Part shown: one piece after another, positions 34,681 to 43,450 of the stretch
Numbering within the stretch: position 1 is the stretch's first letter
Layout of the letters: the number at the start of each line of letters is the position of its first letter
Source: Pseudonocardia xinjiangensis
GTDB lineage: Bacteria > Actinomycetota > Actinomycetes > Mycobacteriales > Pseudonocardiaceae
Length of the DNA: 64,000 bases
Direction of reading: 5' to 3'
NCBI RefSeq assembly: GCF_012911925.1
Contig: NZ_JAAXKY010000012.1
Span: forward strand, 17,107-81,106
Notes under the pieces: model-generated
Seen by the model: the letters and a program-made list of their open reading frames with translations, nothing else
What the model was told of the DNA's origin: nothing
The model's database searches: none
Made by a program: the position numbers and the translations under genes

Positions 34681-34803
34681 ATGCACGAAACGATCTCGGT
34701 CGCCGGCGGGGGCCGGCAACGAGATCATCGACACACTCGATTCTTTGCGCGCCTGCCGAGCTTCCGGCCGCGGGCGCTACGGGTGATGTTGCAAGCAGTG
34801 TGA
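34681..34803 (+). CDS. Candidate small basic peptide ahead of the cluster
   Basis: A 40-residue open frame (begins MHETISVAGGGRQRDHRH) with a well-placed ribosome site (GGGAG, five bases before ATG). It ends 55 bases before the P-loop gene on the same strand. The peptide is rich in Arg and His and has no Cys. It could be a real small protein, a leader peptide or chance; there is no homology evidence I can offer. Confidence 0.3.
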   Translation: MHETISVAGGGRQRDHRHTRFFARLPSFRPRALRVMLQAV

Positions 34804-34858
34804 AACGACCATACGTGAGCGCGGAGATCCGATCGAGAACCTGCGCGAGGGGCCAGTG

Positions 34859-35875
34859 ATGCAACAGTTTGTGGATGCCAAGTGGAGCTATGTCACCCGC
34901 GGGGTGATTGATCGCGGAACGGTCACGCTGGGGAGTCTTGACCGGGAACCGCGGTTGGGTGATCTCGTCGGAGCCAGGGTCGTGAGCGTGGGGGCCCACG
35001 ACCATCTGGAGGACACGCACGGCCGGCAGGTCCGGCTGTATCCGGGGGACGTCGTCGCGGGTGCGTTCGGTAATCGGTACGCCACCGACTACTACGAGGG
35101 GTACCTGCCGACGGGGACCGTGGCGCACATGTTGACCGCGGGAGGCGTGGTCGGGCAGGTGGCCTCGGCGCACGCGCGGCGGGCGGAGCCCACCGTGCTG
35201 GAGGTGCTGGGGTTGCTGGCCGACCCGGCCGGCCGGCCGTTGTCGCTGGACGGATACGCGATGCCGGCGCCGGCGCCGGGCCGGCCCGAGTTGGGCACCT
35301 ACGTGGTGGTCGGCTCGTCGATGGGGGCGGGCAAGACCACGACGGCATCGGCGCTGGTGCGCGGATGGTCGAGCGCCGGGTTACGCGTCGGGGCGGGCAA
35401 GGTCACCGGGTCCGGGAGCGGGAAGGACCGGTGGATGTACCAGGACGCGGGGGCGTCCGAGATCGTGGACTTCCTGGACTTCGGGATGCCCTCGACGTTC
35501 GGCTACCCGCCGCAGCGGTTGCACGCCACCATGGTCGGGATCCGCGACGCGCTGGTCGAGCGCGGCGCGTCGGTGGTGGTGCTTGAGATCGCCGACGGCC
35601 TGCTGCAGGAGGAGACCCGGGGACTGGCCGCCGGTCTGGCGGGATTCGCCGACGGGGTCGTGCTCGCGGTGGCCGATGCGCTCAGTGCCGTGGCCGGCGT
35701 CGGGATCATGGCGGATCTGGGCACGCCGGTGCGGGCGGTGAGCGGGCTGTTGACCGCGAGCCCGCTGGCGTCCCGGGAAGCCGAGGCGGCGACCGGGCTT
35801 CCGGTGCTGTCGCCCGCCGAGCTGATCGCCGGTGGTGCGCTCGAACTGCTGAGCGGCGTGGCGGTTCCCGCGTGA
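34859..35875 (+). CDS. P-loop protein, DUF1611/MobB-like
   Basis: A 338-residue protein. The first 140 residues are a beta-rich domain (LGDLVGARVVSVGAHDHLED). From residue 145 a P-loop domain begins, with Walker A VVGSSMGAGKTTTASALV, a second loop AGKVTGSGSGKDRWMYQDAG and an acidic motif VVVLEIADGLLQEET. The layout resembles DUF1611 and dethiobiotin synthetase/MobB-like enzymes, which use the nucleotide in ligation or acyl transfer. No exact function is assigned. ATG at 34859 follows GAGGGG; a GTG at 34856 is also possible. Its stop overlaps the metallopeptidase start (GTGA). Confidence 0.75.
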   Translation: MQQFVDAKWSYVTRGVIDRGTVTLGSLDREPRLGDLVGARVVSVGAHDHLEDTHGRQVRLYPGDVVAGAFGNRYATDYYEGYLPTGTVAHMLTAGGVVGQVASAHARRAEPTVLEVLGLLADPAGRPLSLDGYAMPAPAPGRPELGTYVVVGSSMGAGKTTTASALVRGWSSAGLRVGAGKVTGSGSGKDRWMYQDAGASEIVDFLDFGMPSTFGYPPQRLHATMVGIRDALVERGASVVVLEIADGLLQEETRGLAAGLAGFADGVVLAVADALSAVAGVGIMADLGTPVRAVSGLLTASPLASREAEAATGLPVLSPAELIAGGALELLSGVAVPA

Positions 35876-37032
35876 CCCGCGCCACTGTCTACCTCCCCGA
35901 CCCGCCCGGCTGGTCAACCGGGCCGGGCCGGCTCGGGGAGGTCGAACTGGACGTCCTCGAGGTCGGGCCGGCGCACGTGGTACTGCCCGAGGTGACGGTC
36001 CGCGACGAGCGGGGCGGGGCACTGTTCACCGGCGAGGGGCTGGTCTTCGACCCCTCCGCCGGCGGTGGTCCCGTTGCCGGCGCGGCGGCCGACCGGGCAG
36101 CACGGGCGTTCGGGGTGGTCAACGCGGCGTTCCACGCCCAGCGGGCGCTGCGCTACGTCAGCGGGCTGCTGGGGCATCCCCTGCCGCGGCTACTGGTCCG
36201 CATCGGGATCCACGAGCAGACGCGCCGATGGCGCGGCGGGCACTACCGGCTGCCCGGGCAGGGGCTGGGAGCCGACCCGGACGCGGCCAGCCCGGACGGC
36301 GAGGTGCATCTGAGCGGTGGCGCCGGGTTCGTCGTCACCCCCGGCACCGCGCCGTACTTCTGCGCGCCGGCACACAACGCGGCCATCATCTGTCACGAGG
36401 TCGGCCACCACGTGTGCCGCCACACCGCGGACTTCCGGCTCAACCGGCTGCGGCCGCCAGGGCAGCAGACGAACAAGAAGACCGCACTGGACGAAGGCAC
36501 CTCCGATGTGATCACGGCGATGCTGCTGGGCACCCCCGACATCTACGGCTGGCACCGCCACGCCGTGCCGGAGACCGAGCAACGGCGCCGCAAGCTCGAT
36601 CCCCGCTGGACGATGGCCCACTTCCAGGGTGGCCCGCACAGCGATCCCCACGCCGACGGCACCGTCTGGGCGTCCGCGTGCTGGAGCGCACGCAGGCGCG
36701 TCATCGACGCAGGCGCCGACCCCGCACGCTTCGACACCTTGCTGCTCCGCGGGCTGGAACTGGCCGGACGGCACAATCCCGCGGGCTTCATCGGCGATGC
36801 CCTCCGCGAACGGCGGCACTTCTCCCGGCTGATGGCCGCGATGGCCGAAGCCGACCCCGCACTCGCCCCCGACGTGCTGGCCGCCATGGCCGGGCACGGG
36901 ATCCACCTCGGTATCAGCAACAACGACCTCTCCCTGGCCGCCCGAGCGCGCCTGAGCCGACAGGAGCCACCAAGCACCTCGCCGACGCCCCGGAGTCCGG
37001 CGATCGCCTACTCGACCTCTCCTTCTCGATGA
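35872..37032 (+). CDS. Gluzincin-type zinc metallopeptidase
   Basis: A 386-residue protein with an HExxH site (ICHEVGHHVCRH, His175, Glu176, His179) and a downstream Glu in TALDEGTSDV (Glu208) as the likely third zinc ligand, as in thermolysin-like gluzincins. The first 110 residues are a beta-rich domain; the rest is helical. No signal peptide is visible, so it should act in the cytoplasm. It is coupled to the P-loop gene and may process a peptide made by the cluster; this is inference. The last 30 residues (Ser/Pro-rich) look disordered. Confidence 0.75.
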   Translation: MTRATVYLPDPPGWSTGPGRLGEVELDVLEVGPAHVVLPEVTVRDERGGALFTGEGLVFDPSAGGGPVAGAAADRAARAFGVVNAAFHAQRALRYVSGLLGHPLPRLLVRIGIHEQTRRWRGGHYRLPGQGLGADPDAASPDGEVHLSGGAGFVVTPGTAPYFCAPAHNAAIICHEVGHHVCRHTADFRLNRLRPPGQQTNKKTALDEGTSDVITAMLLGTPDIYGWHRHAVPETEQRRRKLDPRWTMAHFQGGPHSDPHADGTVWASACWSARRRVIDAGADPARFDTLLLRGLELAGRHNPAGFIGDALRERRHFSRLMAAMAEADPALAPDVLAAMAGHGIHLGISNNDLSLAARARLSRQEPPSTSPTPRSPAIAYSTSPSR

Positions 37033-37131
37033 GACCAGCCCGTCGGCACAGCAGGCGGGAATCGAAACGAATGTGAGCCGATCCGGCAGATGACCGTGGC
37101 TGCCGGACTCGAGGGTTCGGAGGTATCGCAG

Positions 37132-38091
37132 ATGACGACGACCGCATCGTTCACCAGCATCGTGCGGCTGGAGACGGACGGGGCACGAGCGTGGTGGCCG
37201 ACGGAGAAGGACGCCGTCAGGGCCGCTCTCGCCGACCACTACGGAGCTGATGTCCCCGGCGAGGCGCTGGCTCCTCCGCACGATCCCGTCGCCCTACGGG
37301 AGCGACTACGGGAGGTCGCGCCCCGACTGACGGCACTCACCGACCGCATCCGCTCGGCGTTCGACGACGACGAGGCCTGTGCGGTGCTGCTGGAGGAGGT
37401 CGGCCTGCGCGACCTGGGGATCGACGACAAACGCAAGGCCGTCTTCGCACTGGCCGTGCTGCTCGGCGACCCGACCGCGAACATACCGTTCGACCACGTC
37501 CTGTGGGACGTCCAGAACCGCGGAGACGAGTCGTCGGGCCATACGAGCTTCTCGGAGAACGACCTCAAGGCCGGCTACCACACGGACAACGGGGCCCTGC
37601 CCATTCCGGAGCGCTTCTTCTTCCTGTACGCCGTGCGCGCCGCCCAGTGCGGCGGCGGGGTGTCCTTGCTCCGCGACGGGCGCGTCGTCAGAAACCAGCT
37701 CGAGGAAACCCCGGAAGGTCGCGATGCGGTGCGCCTACTAACCGACACGCCGTTGCCCAGGCGCATTCCGGAAGCGTTCAAGAAGTACGCAAGCATTTCT
37801 TCGGATGGCTACCTCTACGCGCCGGTGCTCGCCGAGAAACCCATGTGGCGCTGGCGGAAGAACGGGATTCGGAAGGGTATCAAAGCCCATCCCGAATACC
37901 AGAGGCCGGAGGTGTTCCAGGCGGTGGACACGGTGACCAGGCACCTCGAGGAAGGTCCCGGGGAGATCCAGCAGGTCATTCCCACCGACGGGATGATGAT
38001 CTTCGACAACCACGTCGCGCTGCACGGGCGCACCGCGTTCACCGATCCGGAACGCCATCTCCTGCGCCTGCGCTTCCACGAGGCGACCTGA
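37132..38091 (+). CDS. 2-oxoglutarate/Fe(II)-dependent oxygenase, TauD/clavaminate synthase-like
   Basis: A 319-residue oxygenase. The iron ligands are His150 and Asp152 (AGYHTDNGALPIPERFFF) and the distal His298 (DNHVALHGRTAF). Arg312 or Arg314 near the end (LLRLRF) should bind 2-oxoglutarate. The family hydroxylates, desaturates or cyclises small molecules and amino acids. The start ATG 37132 has a strong GGAGGT eight bases upstream, better than ATG 37090. It lies 99 bases after the peptidase gene on the same strand. Confidence 0.85.
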   Translation: MTTTASFTSIVRLETDGARAWWPTEKDAVRAALADHYGADVPGEALAPPHDPVALRERLREVAPRLTALTDRIRSAFDDDEACAVLLEEVGLRDLGIDDKRKAVFALAVLLGDPTANIPFDHVLWDVQNRGDESSGHTSFSENDLKAGYHTDNGALPIPERFFFLYAVRAAQCGGGVSLLRDGRVVRNQLEETPEGRDAVRLLTDTPLPRRIPEAFKKYASISSDGYLYAPVLAEKPMWRWRKNGIRKGIKAHPEYQRPEVFQAVDTVTRHLEEGPGEIQQVIPTDGMMIFDNHVALHGRTAFTDPERHLLRLRFHEAT

Positions 38092-38094
38092 GCC

Positions 38095-38161
38095 CAGACC
38101 CCGCAGGCCACGCCCCAGCCGGCCCAGACCCCGCCAGCTCAGACCCCATCCGGTCCAGACC
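38095..38161. repeat. Degenerate short direct repeats (CAGACC)
   Basis: CAGACC occurs at 38095, 38125, 38140 and 38156 (spacings 30, 15 and 16), usually followed by CC. They lie in the 230-base gap between the oxygenase and the next gene. No other structure is clear in that gap. Confidence 0.4.
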
Positions 38162-38321
38162 GATCAGCCGGGCCACAACCGACCGCACGTCCCGACTCCC
38201 AGCCGCGCCGATAGCGCGTCCACAGGGAGGTCGGCGCATTGCAAGATTGGAAGAGTCGTATGAACAGTTCCGTACGGGCCGACGTGCTCGCGATATCGTC
38301 TGTCCCGGTGGCGGGCACGCC

Positions 38322-38951
38322 ATGACGGACGAGACGATTTCCGACGAGCACCACCGGCAAGTAGACACCTGGCTGCGGGAGTACGTGTCCGTCGGCGACC
38401 GGCGAGTCGGCCGGTCCGGACCGGTGTGCCCGTTCATCCCGCGCACGCTCGCTCAGCACGCGCTGGAGAGCATCATGCGACACGACATCCACGGATCCAG
38501 TGAGTCGGAACTGGCCGAGCAGCTCCGGGCGGAGATCATCGAGTTCGGCAAGGCCGGTCGCCCGTCGCAGAGCAGTGGGGTGGTGCTCGACAGCCGGCTG
38601 ATCGTCATGCCCTGCATGGGCCCCGACGGCTGGAAGCGCCTCGATGCGGTGTACGACAACACCCTGAAGGACTTCGCCGTGGAGTCGGGCCTGATGATCG
38701 GGCAGTTCCATCCCCACTGCGACGAGAGAGCAGTGCGCAACCCGGACTTCCGCGTCTCCGTCGCCCCGGTCGCCATGCTCGCCATCCGGCACATGGCGCC
38801 GCACGACATCCTCTTCCTGCATCATTCAGCGAAGTGGTTCAAGGAATACAACGCACGCTTCCGGTCGCACTTCCAGCGCGGCCGGATCCGCGACTCGCTC
38901 CTCCTCTCGCTGTACTACAGAGGATGCGAACGTCATGGTCTGCCGGCGTAG
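38322..38951 (+). CDS. Unrecognised protein, possibly DUF6875-like
   Basis: A 209-residue soluble protein that I cannot place with confidence. It has a conserved-looking core with many His and Cys residues: VVLDSRLIVMPCMGPDGWKR, GQFHPHCDERAVRNPDF and APVAMLAIRHMAPHDILFLH. Such a pattern may bind a metal or haem, but this is inference; it resembles proteins annotated DUF6875 in actinobacterial biosynthetic clusters. It is followed 15 bases later by the ATP-grasp gene and lies between it and the oxygenase, so it probably acts with them. Confidence 0.7.
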   Translation: MTDETISDEHHRQVDTWLREYVSVGDRRVGRSGPVCPFIPRTLAQHALESIMRHDIHGSSESELAEQLRAEIIEFGKAGRPSQSSGVVLDSRLIVMPCMGPDGWKRLDAVYDNTLKDFAVESGLMIGQFHPHCDERAVRNPDFRVSVAPVAMLAIRHMAPHDILFLHHSAKWFKEYNARFRSHFQRGRIRDSLLLSLYYRGCERHGLPA

Positions 38952-38966
38952 TCGGGAGCGCTGACC

Positions 38967-40490
38967 GTGACCTCGCCAACAGGCGATCTCCGTACCGCCG
39001 CCCCCCTCGCCGCGGCAGAAGCTCGTGGCAGCGCAGGCAGCGAGCTTCTCGACCTCCGGGTCCAGGACACGTGGGATGCACTTCCCGCCGAGTTCCGCGG
39101 CGAGTTCCTCACCCGCCGGATGACGACGCCGACCGGATGGGGGTCCTACCCGCGCCAGGAGTCCGACGGCAGGCGCTGGGAACCACTCCGGCCGGTCATC
39201 ATCGGGGAGGGGGCATACCGGGGGCTCGAGTCGCTCGCGGCCCGGCTGTTGCACCTGGCCGTGGACGCGTGCCGGCGCCGGGCCTCGACACTGGGCGAGC
39301 TGCGCCAGGTACTCCGCTTCCCCCATGAGCTCCCGCTGATGGACCAGGACCGCCCGCTGGTGGCGGCGGAGCTCACCCGGTACGCCCGTCCCGACATCCT
39401 GATCGAGAACGGGCGGCCCCGTCTCCTCGAGTTCAACAACAGCACCCGGCTCGGTGGCTCCATGGTGACGCCCCGCCTCGCGGACGCCTACGCGCGGCTG
39501 TGCCCGGCGAGCGGTCTCCACCCGCCGCCCTCCACCGTGCCCACGCGTTCCGCGGCGCTGCTGCGCACCCTCCGGGCCCAGATGGCGCCCGACAACGACA
39601 GAACCGGCCGGGTGCTCATGCCGGTGTACCGGGCGGTCGACAACGCCGGGGTGGTCCAGCGCTACGGGACGGCCAAGCCGGCCATCCTGGCCGACGCCCG
39701 GCGAGCGGGAATCGAGGTGGTCGAGGCCGATCTCGCCGACCTCCGCCTCGACGGCGCCGACCGGCTGCTCGCCGGCGATGCGCCGGTCGACCTCGTGCTG
39801 CTGCACTGGGGCGGGAACCGCATCGTGGAGGACGGCGGCGGCCTCGCCGTCCTGCGTGCCGCCGACCGGGCCCGCACCGTCGCGCTGTTCCCGCGCACGG
39901 AGTCGGCTCTCATCTCCTCGAAGGCGGTGCTGGCCTGGCTGCACGAGGACTGCGACGCCGGCGTGCTCGCCCCGGCCGACCGCGCGCTGGTGCGCACCCA
40001 CGTTCCGTGGACCGCATGCCTCGGCCTGGACGACGATGCGGCCGTGCCCGCGGCGCTGCTGCGCCGGATCACCGCTGATCGGGACCGGCTGGTGGCGAAG
40101 CCCGCCGTCGGCAAGTCCGGGAACAACGTGTTCTTCGGAAGCCAGAGCTCGGAGCAGGACTGGTCCGCCGTCATCGAGGCCGCTCGCGAGGCGCCGGTGG
40201 TCCTGCAGCACCGCATCGGATCGGACCGGATCACGATGCCGTTCCGCGACCAGGACTCCGGGGAGCAGGTCACCGGGCGGGTGCCGTTCGTGCTCGGCCC
40301 GTACATGATCGACGGTGCCGCGGCCAGCATCGCGGTCCGTCACATGGGTCCGGGCGTTCCGGCCGGGGACGTGGTGATCAGTGCGATCCGGGGCGCGTGC
40401 CAGAGCACGGCTCTGCTTGCCCCGGAGCCACCCGGACCCGGCGGCTGGTTCGCCGAGGCCGGCGGGATCGACGAGCTCGACGCCGGCTAG
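38967..40490 (+). CDS. Circularly permuted ATP-grasp ligase-like protein
   Basis: A 507-residue protein. The metal-binding motif RPRLLEFNNSTRLGG (Glu155, Asn157) comes before the ATP-binding lysine and Gly-rich loop LVAKPAVGKSGNNVF (about 377-389), which is the permuted order seen in glutathionylspermidine synthetase-like ATP-grasp enzymes. It should activate a carboxylate with ATP to form an amide or ester. The partner substrates are unknown. GTG at 38967 follows GGGAG by eight bases. It is the last gene of the cluster, followed by a terminator. Confidence 0.8.
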   Translation: MTSPTGDLRTAAPLAAAEARGSAGSELLDLRVQDTWDALPAEFRGEFLTRRMTTPTGWGSYPRQESDGRRWEPLRPVIIGEGAYRGLESLAARLLHLAVDACRRRASTLGELRQVLRFPHELPLMDQDRPLVAAELTRYARPDILIENGRPRLLEFNNSTRLGGSMVTPRLADAYARLCPASGLHPPPSTVPTRSAALLRTLRAQMAPDNDRTGRVLMPVYRAVDNAGVVQRYGTAKPAILADARRAGIEVVEADLADLRLDGADRLLAGDAPVDLVLLHWGGNRIVEDGGGLAVLRAADRARTVALFPRTESALISSKAVLAWLHEDCDAGVLAPADRALVRTHVPWTACLGLDDDAAVPAALLRRITADRDRLVAKPAVGKSGNNVFFGSQSSEQDWSAVIEAAREAPVVLQHRIGSDRITMPFRDQDSGEQVTGRVPFVLGPYMIDGAAASIAVRHMGPGVPAGDVVISAIRGACQSTALLAPEPPGPGGWFAEAGGIDELDAG

Positions 40491-40503
40491 ACCCGGGGAG
40501 GCG

Positions 40504-40532
40504 GAGTCGGCCGGCGGCGAGCCGGCCGGCTC
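40504..40532. terminator. Convergent-gene terminator hairpin
   Basis: A 12-base stem (40504-40515 with 40521-40532, one T-G wobble) closed by a GGCGA loop. It lies between the ATP-grasp gene and the convergent oxidoreductase gene and overlaps the latter's stop codon. Confidence 0.75.
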
Positions 40533-42663
40533 AGCGTCTCCGTACCGTCGACACGCGGCGGCGCACCGCGTCGAGGAGCGCGCCGATCGCGAGCCGCAGC
40601 GGGGACGGGCCGCGGCGCGCGGGTGCCTCCCGTCCGGCAGCGGCGGCGTCGACGGCCATGGCGAACTGCTCGAACAACCGCCTGCTGACGTCCCCGGCGA
40701 GCGCGCGCCCGAACTGCGCGATGCGGCCCGACAGGTAGAGGTCGGCGTCCGCGCGCAGGACGCTGCCGCCGCCCGGCGCCGGCTCGGCGCGCAGCCGGAT
40801 GTCGGCCTGCGTCGCGCTGCCGCCCGCATCGGAACCCTGGCCGATCATCCGGAGCCGGTGTCCATCCGCGTCGCGCTCGACGATCTGGGCGAGCCCGGCG
40901 AACGAGAGCTTCACCGGCCCGAGCGCCACGCCGGCGGTGCCGCGGTACCGGTCGCCGCCCAGTGCCTCGGTGAGCGCGGCGCCGGGAAGGCAGGCGACCA
41001 TGCGCTCGACGTCGTCGAGCACCGCCCACACGGCGTCGACGGGAGCGCCGAGCGCGCTGGTCACCTCGACCGTCGCGGACGGGGATCCGGCCGGGACGGT
41101 GAGATCGGCCCCGCCGTCGAGGCTGCTGTCGACGCCGCGCGTGCTCTCCCGAGCGCCGGCACCCGACTGCTCGGTGTGCCCCTGGCCGGACCCTCCGCTG
41201 CGCCCCATCAGCACGCGGGGCTCGCAGTTCAGCGGCGCGGGCACACCGCAGGGATGGGCGGCGGCGACGTCCGCCACGGCGGCCAGGATGCCGCGGTAGC
41301 CGGTGCAGCGGCACAGCACTCCCGACATCTGCTCGGGCAGGTCCTCACGCGTGACGGCGCCGGGCCCGGCCAGCAGGTCGTAGGAGCTCATGAGCATCCC
41401 CGGGGTGCAGAAGCCGCACTGGAGTGCGTGGTGCGCGGAGAACGCCTGCTGCAGCGGGTGCTGCTCCTCGGGCCTGCCGAGCCCTTCGACGGTGACGATC
41501 TCGGTTCCCTCGCACTGCACGGCGAACAGCAGGCACGCCCGCGCCGCTGAGCCGTCGACGAGGACGGTGCACATCCCGCACACCCCGTGCTCGCAGCCCA
41601 GATGGGTGCCGGTGAGGCCGACGTGCTCACGCAGCGCGTCGGCGAGGTGCATCCGCGGCGGCACGCGCACGGTGGCCTCGCTCCCGTTCACGCGGAACGT
41701 CACGGCCACCCGCTCCTGGGCAGGCACCCGCGCCCGGGCCCGCTCGGGCGGCCGCGCCGGGTTCCGGTTCGGCTCCCGGGTCGCCGGCTCCCGGCGGGGG
41801 GCGGCGTCGGCGGCGGTGCGGTGGGCACGGGCCAGCTCGCGGGCGGCCAGCACCGCCAGCAGCCGGCGGCGGTAGCCCGGGGAGCCGTGCGCGTCGCCCG
41901 CGGTGTCGACCATGTCGGCGGCGAGCCCGGCCGTCGCCTCGCGCAGGAGCCCCTCGGCCCCCTCGGTCGTCCGCACGAGGTCGGTGACGTCGCGGGTCAC
42001 CGGCCGGTCGGACACCCCGAAGGCGGTGAGCCGGGCGGTGAGCACCGCGCCGTCCGGACCACGGCGGACCCGCGTGACCACCCCGGCCAGCGCGAAGTCG
42101 CCGTGCCGGCGCGCGATCTCGGCGAAACCGTGGCCCTCCCCCGCCCCCGCCACCGGGAACCGGGCCGCGACCAGCACCTCGTCGGGCGCCACCGTGGTGG
42201 TCATCGCGCCGGCGAAGAACTCTTCGGCCGCGACGGTGCGGCGGCCGCGGGGGCCGGCGACCTCCAGCTCGGCGTCGAGGCAGCAGGCCACCGCGGGGAG
42301 CTCCGCGGCCGGGTCGGCGTGGGCGAGGCTGCCGCACACGGTGCCGCGGCTGCGCAGCTCCCGGTGCCCGACGAAGGGCAGCGCCATCCCGAGCAGCGGC
42401 ACGGCCCGGGCCTGGTCGGCGTGCTCCACGGCGCGCTGGCGGACCACAGCCCCCACGTGGAGGGCGCCGCCGTCGACGTCGAGCCGGTCGAGCCCGCGGG
42501 CCGCGGTGATGTCGACGAGCGTCGCGGGCCGGCCCAGGCGCATCGCGAGCACCGGCACCAGCGACTGGCCGCCGGCGAGCACCTTGGCGTCGTCGCCCGC
42601 GAGCTCGGCGAGCACGTCGTCGAGACTCCCCGGGCGCACGTAGGCGAAGGGTGCCGGTTTCAT
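40531..42663 (-). CDS. CoxM-CoxS-CoxG fusion: FAD, [2Fe-2S] and SRPBCC domains in one chain
   Basis: A 710-residue chain joins three parts that are usually separate. Residues 1-285 are the FAD-binding medium subunit (VLAGGQSLVPVLAMRL, RGTVCGSLAHADPAAELP). Residues 318-475 are the iron-sulfur subunit, with Cys357, 362, 365, 377 for one cluster and Cys416, 419, 451, 453 for the other. Residues about 525-670 are a CoxG-like SRPBCC domain (GAPVDAVWAVLDDVERMVACLPGA), used in cofactor or membrane handling in CO dehydrogenase-type systems. It should pass electrons from the molybdenum subunit encoded upstream. Pro/Arg linkers join the domains. Confidence 0.88.
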   Translation of the reverse strand: MKPAPFAYVRPGSLDDVLAELAGDDAKVLAGGQSLVPVLAMRLGRPATLVDITAARGLDRLDVDGGALHVGAVVRQRAVEHADQARAVPLLGMALPFVGHRELRSRGTVCGSLAHADPAAELPAVACCLDAELEVAGPRGRRTVAAEEFFAGAMTTTVAPDEVLVAARFPVAGAGEGHGFAEIARRHGDFALAGVVTRVRRGPDGAVLTARLTAFGVSDRPVTRDVTDLVRTTEGAEGLLREATAGLAADMVDTAGDAHGSPGYRRRLLAVLAARELARAHRTAADAAPRREPATREPNRNPARPPERARARVPAQERVAVTFRVNGSEATVRVPPRMHLADALREHVGLTGTHLGCEHGVCGMCTVLVDGSAARACLLFAVQCEGTEIVTVEGLGRPEEQHPLQQAFSAHHALQCGFCTPGMLMSSYDLLAGPGAVTREDLPEQMSGVLCRCTGYRGILAAVADVAAAHPCGVPAPLNCEPRVLMGRSGGSGQGHTEQSGAGARESTRGVDSSLDGGADLTVPAGSPSATVEVTSALGAPVDAVWAVLDDVERMVACLPGAALTEALGGDRYRGTAGVALGPVKLSFAGLAQIVERDADGHRLRMIGQGSDAGGSATQADIRLRAEPAPGGGSVLRADADLYLSGRIAQFGRALAGDVSRRLFEQFAMAVDAAAAGREAPARRGPSPLRLAIGALLDAVRRRVSTVRRR

Positions 42664-42670
42664 GAGCGCC

Positions 42671-43450
42671 TCACCGTCCGGTGAACTCCGGCTTGCGCTT
42701 CTCGGTGAACGCGGCGACGCCCTCGGCGAAGTCGTGCGTGGCGCGCAGCATCGCGTAGGCCTTCCGCTCCAGCTCGATGCCGGTGTAGAGAGGCCCGTCG
42801 GCGCCCTTGTCGAGCACCTCCTTCGCCGTGCGCTGGGCCGCCGGTGAGAAGGCGGCCATCCGCGCCGCGAGCTCGTCGGCGGCCGCGTACAGCGCCTCCC
42901 GGTCGTCGTAGAGGCCGGCGACGATCCCCCAGTCCAGCGCCTGTGCGGCCTGGATCCGGGTGGCCGTCATGATGTGGAACTTCGCCCGCGACAGCCCGAT
43001 CAGCCGGGCGAGCCGCTGGGTGCCGCCCGATCCCGGGATCATGCCGAGGTTCATCTCGGGCAGGGCGAACTGGCTGCGCGGGGTGGCGAGGCGGATGTCG
43101 CAGGACAACGCCATCTCCAGCCCGACGCCGAAGCAGTACCCGTCGACCGCGGCGATCACGGGTTTCGGGCTCCGCGCCGCTGCGGTGACGTTGTGGCCGA
43201 GATCGGTGAAGTCGATCGGGTCCACCTCCATGAACCCCGCGATGTCACCGCCGGAGGTGAAGTGCTCACCGTCGGACCGCACCACGACCACCCGCACGTC
43301 CGGGTCGGCGTCGAGGACGGCGAACCGCTCCGCCACGAGCTGGCGCATCTCCCACGTGATCACGGTGTAGGGCCCGTTGGAGAGCGTCAGGTACGCGACG
43401 CGCCCGTCGTGCCCGCGCTCCAGCAGGACCTCTCCGCCGGTCAACGCCAT
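42671..43450 (-). CDS. Enoyl-CoA hydratase/isomerase family protein
   Basis: A 259-residue crotonase-fold enzyme. The oxyanion hole is formed by the HFTSGGDI and YCFGVGLEMALSCDIR segments. The first catalytic Glu seems kept in LEMAL-type context and the second in LPEMNLGMIPGSGGTQRL. It is embedded in the molybdenum hydroxylase operon (10 bases overlap upstream, 7 bases gap downstream). In the 2-furoate pathway the corresponding protein opens the lactone of hydroxylated furoyl-CoA and releases 2-oxoglutarate; that role is inferred from context. Confidence 0.85.
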   Translation of the reverse strand: MALTGGEVLLERGHDGRVAYLTLSNGPYTVITWEMRQLVAERFAVLDADPDVRVVVVRSDGEHFTSGGDIAGFMEVDPIDFTDLGHNVTAAARSPKPVIAAVDGYCFGVGLEMALSCDIRLATPRSQFALPEMNLGMIPGSGGTQRLARLIGLSRAKFHIMTATRIQAAQALDWGIVAGLYDDREALYAAADELAARMAAFSPAAQRTAKEVLDKGADGPLYTGIELERKAYAMLRATHDFAEGVAAFTEKRKPEFTGR

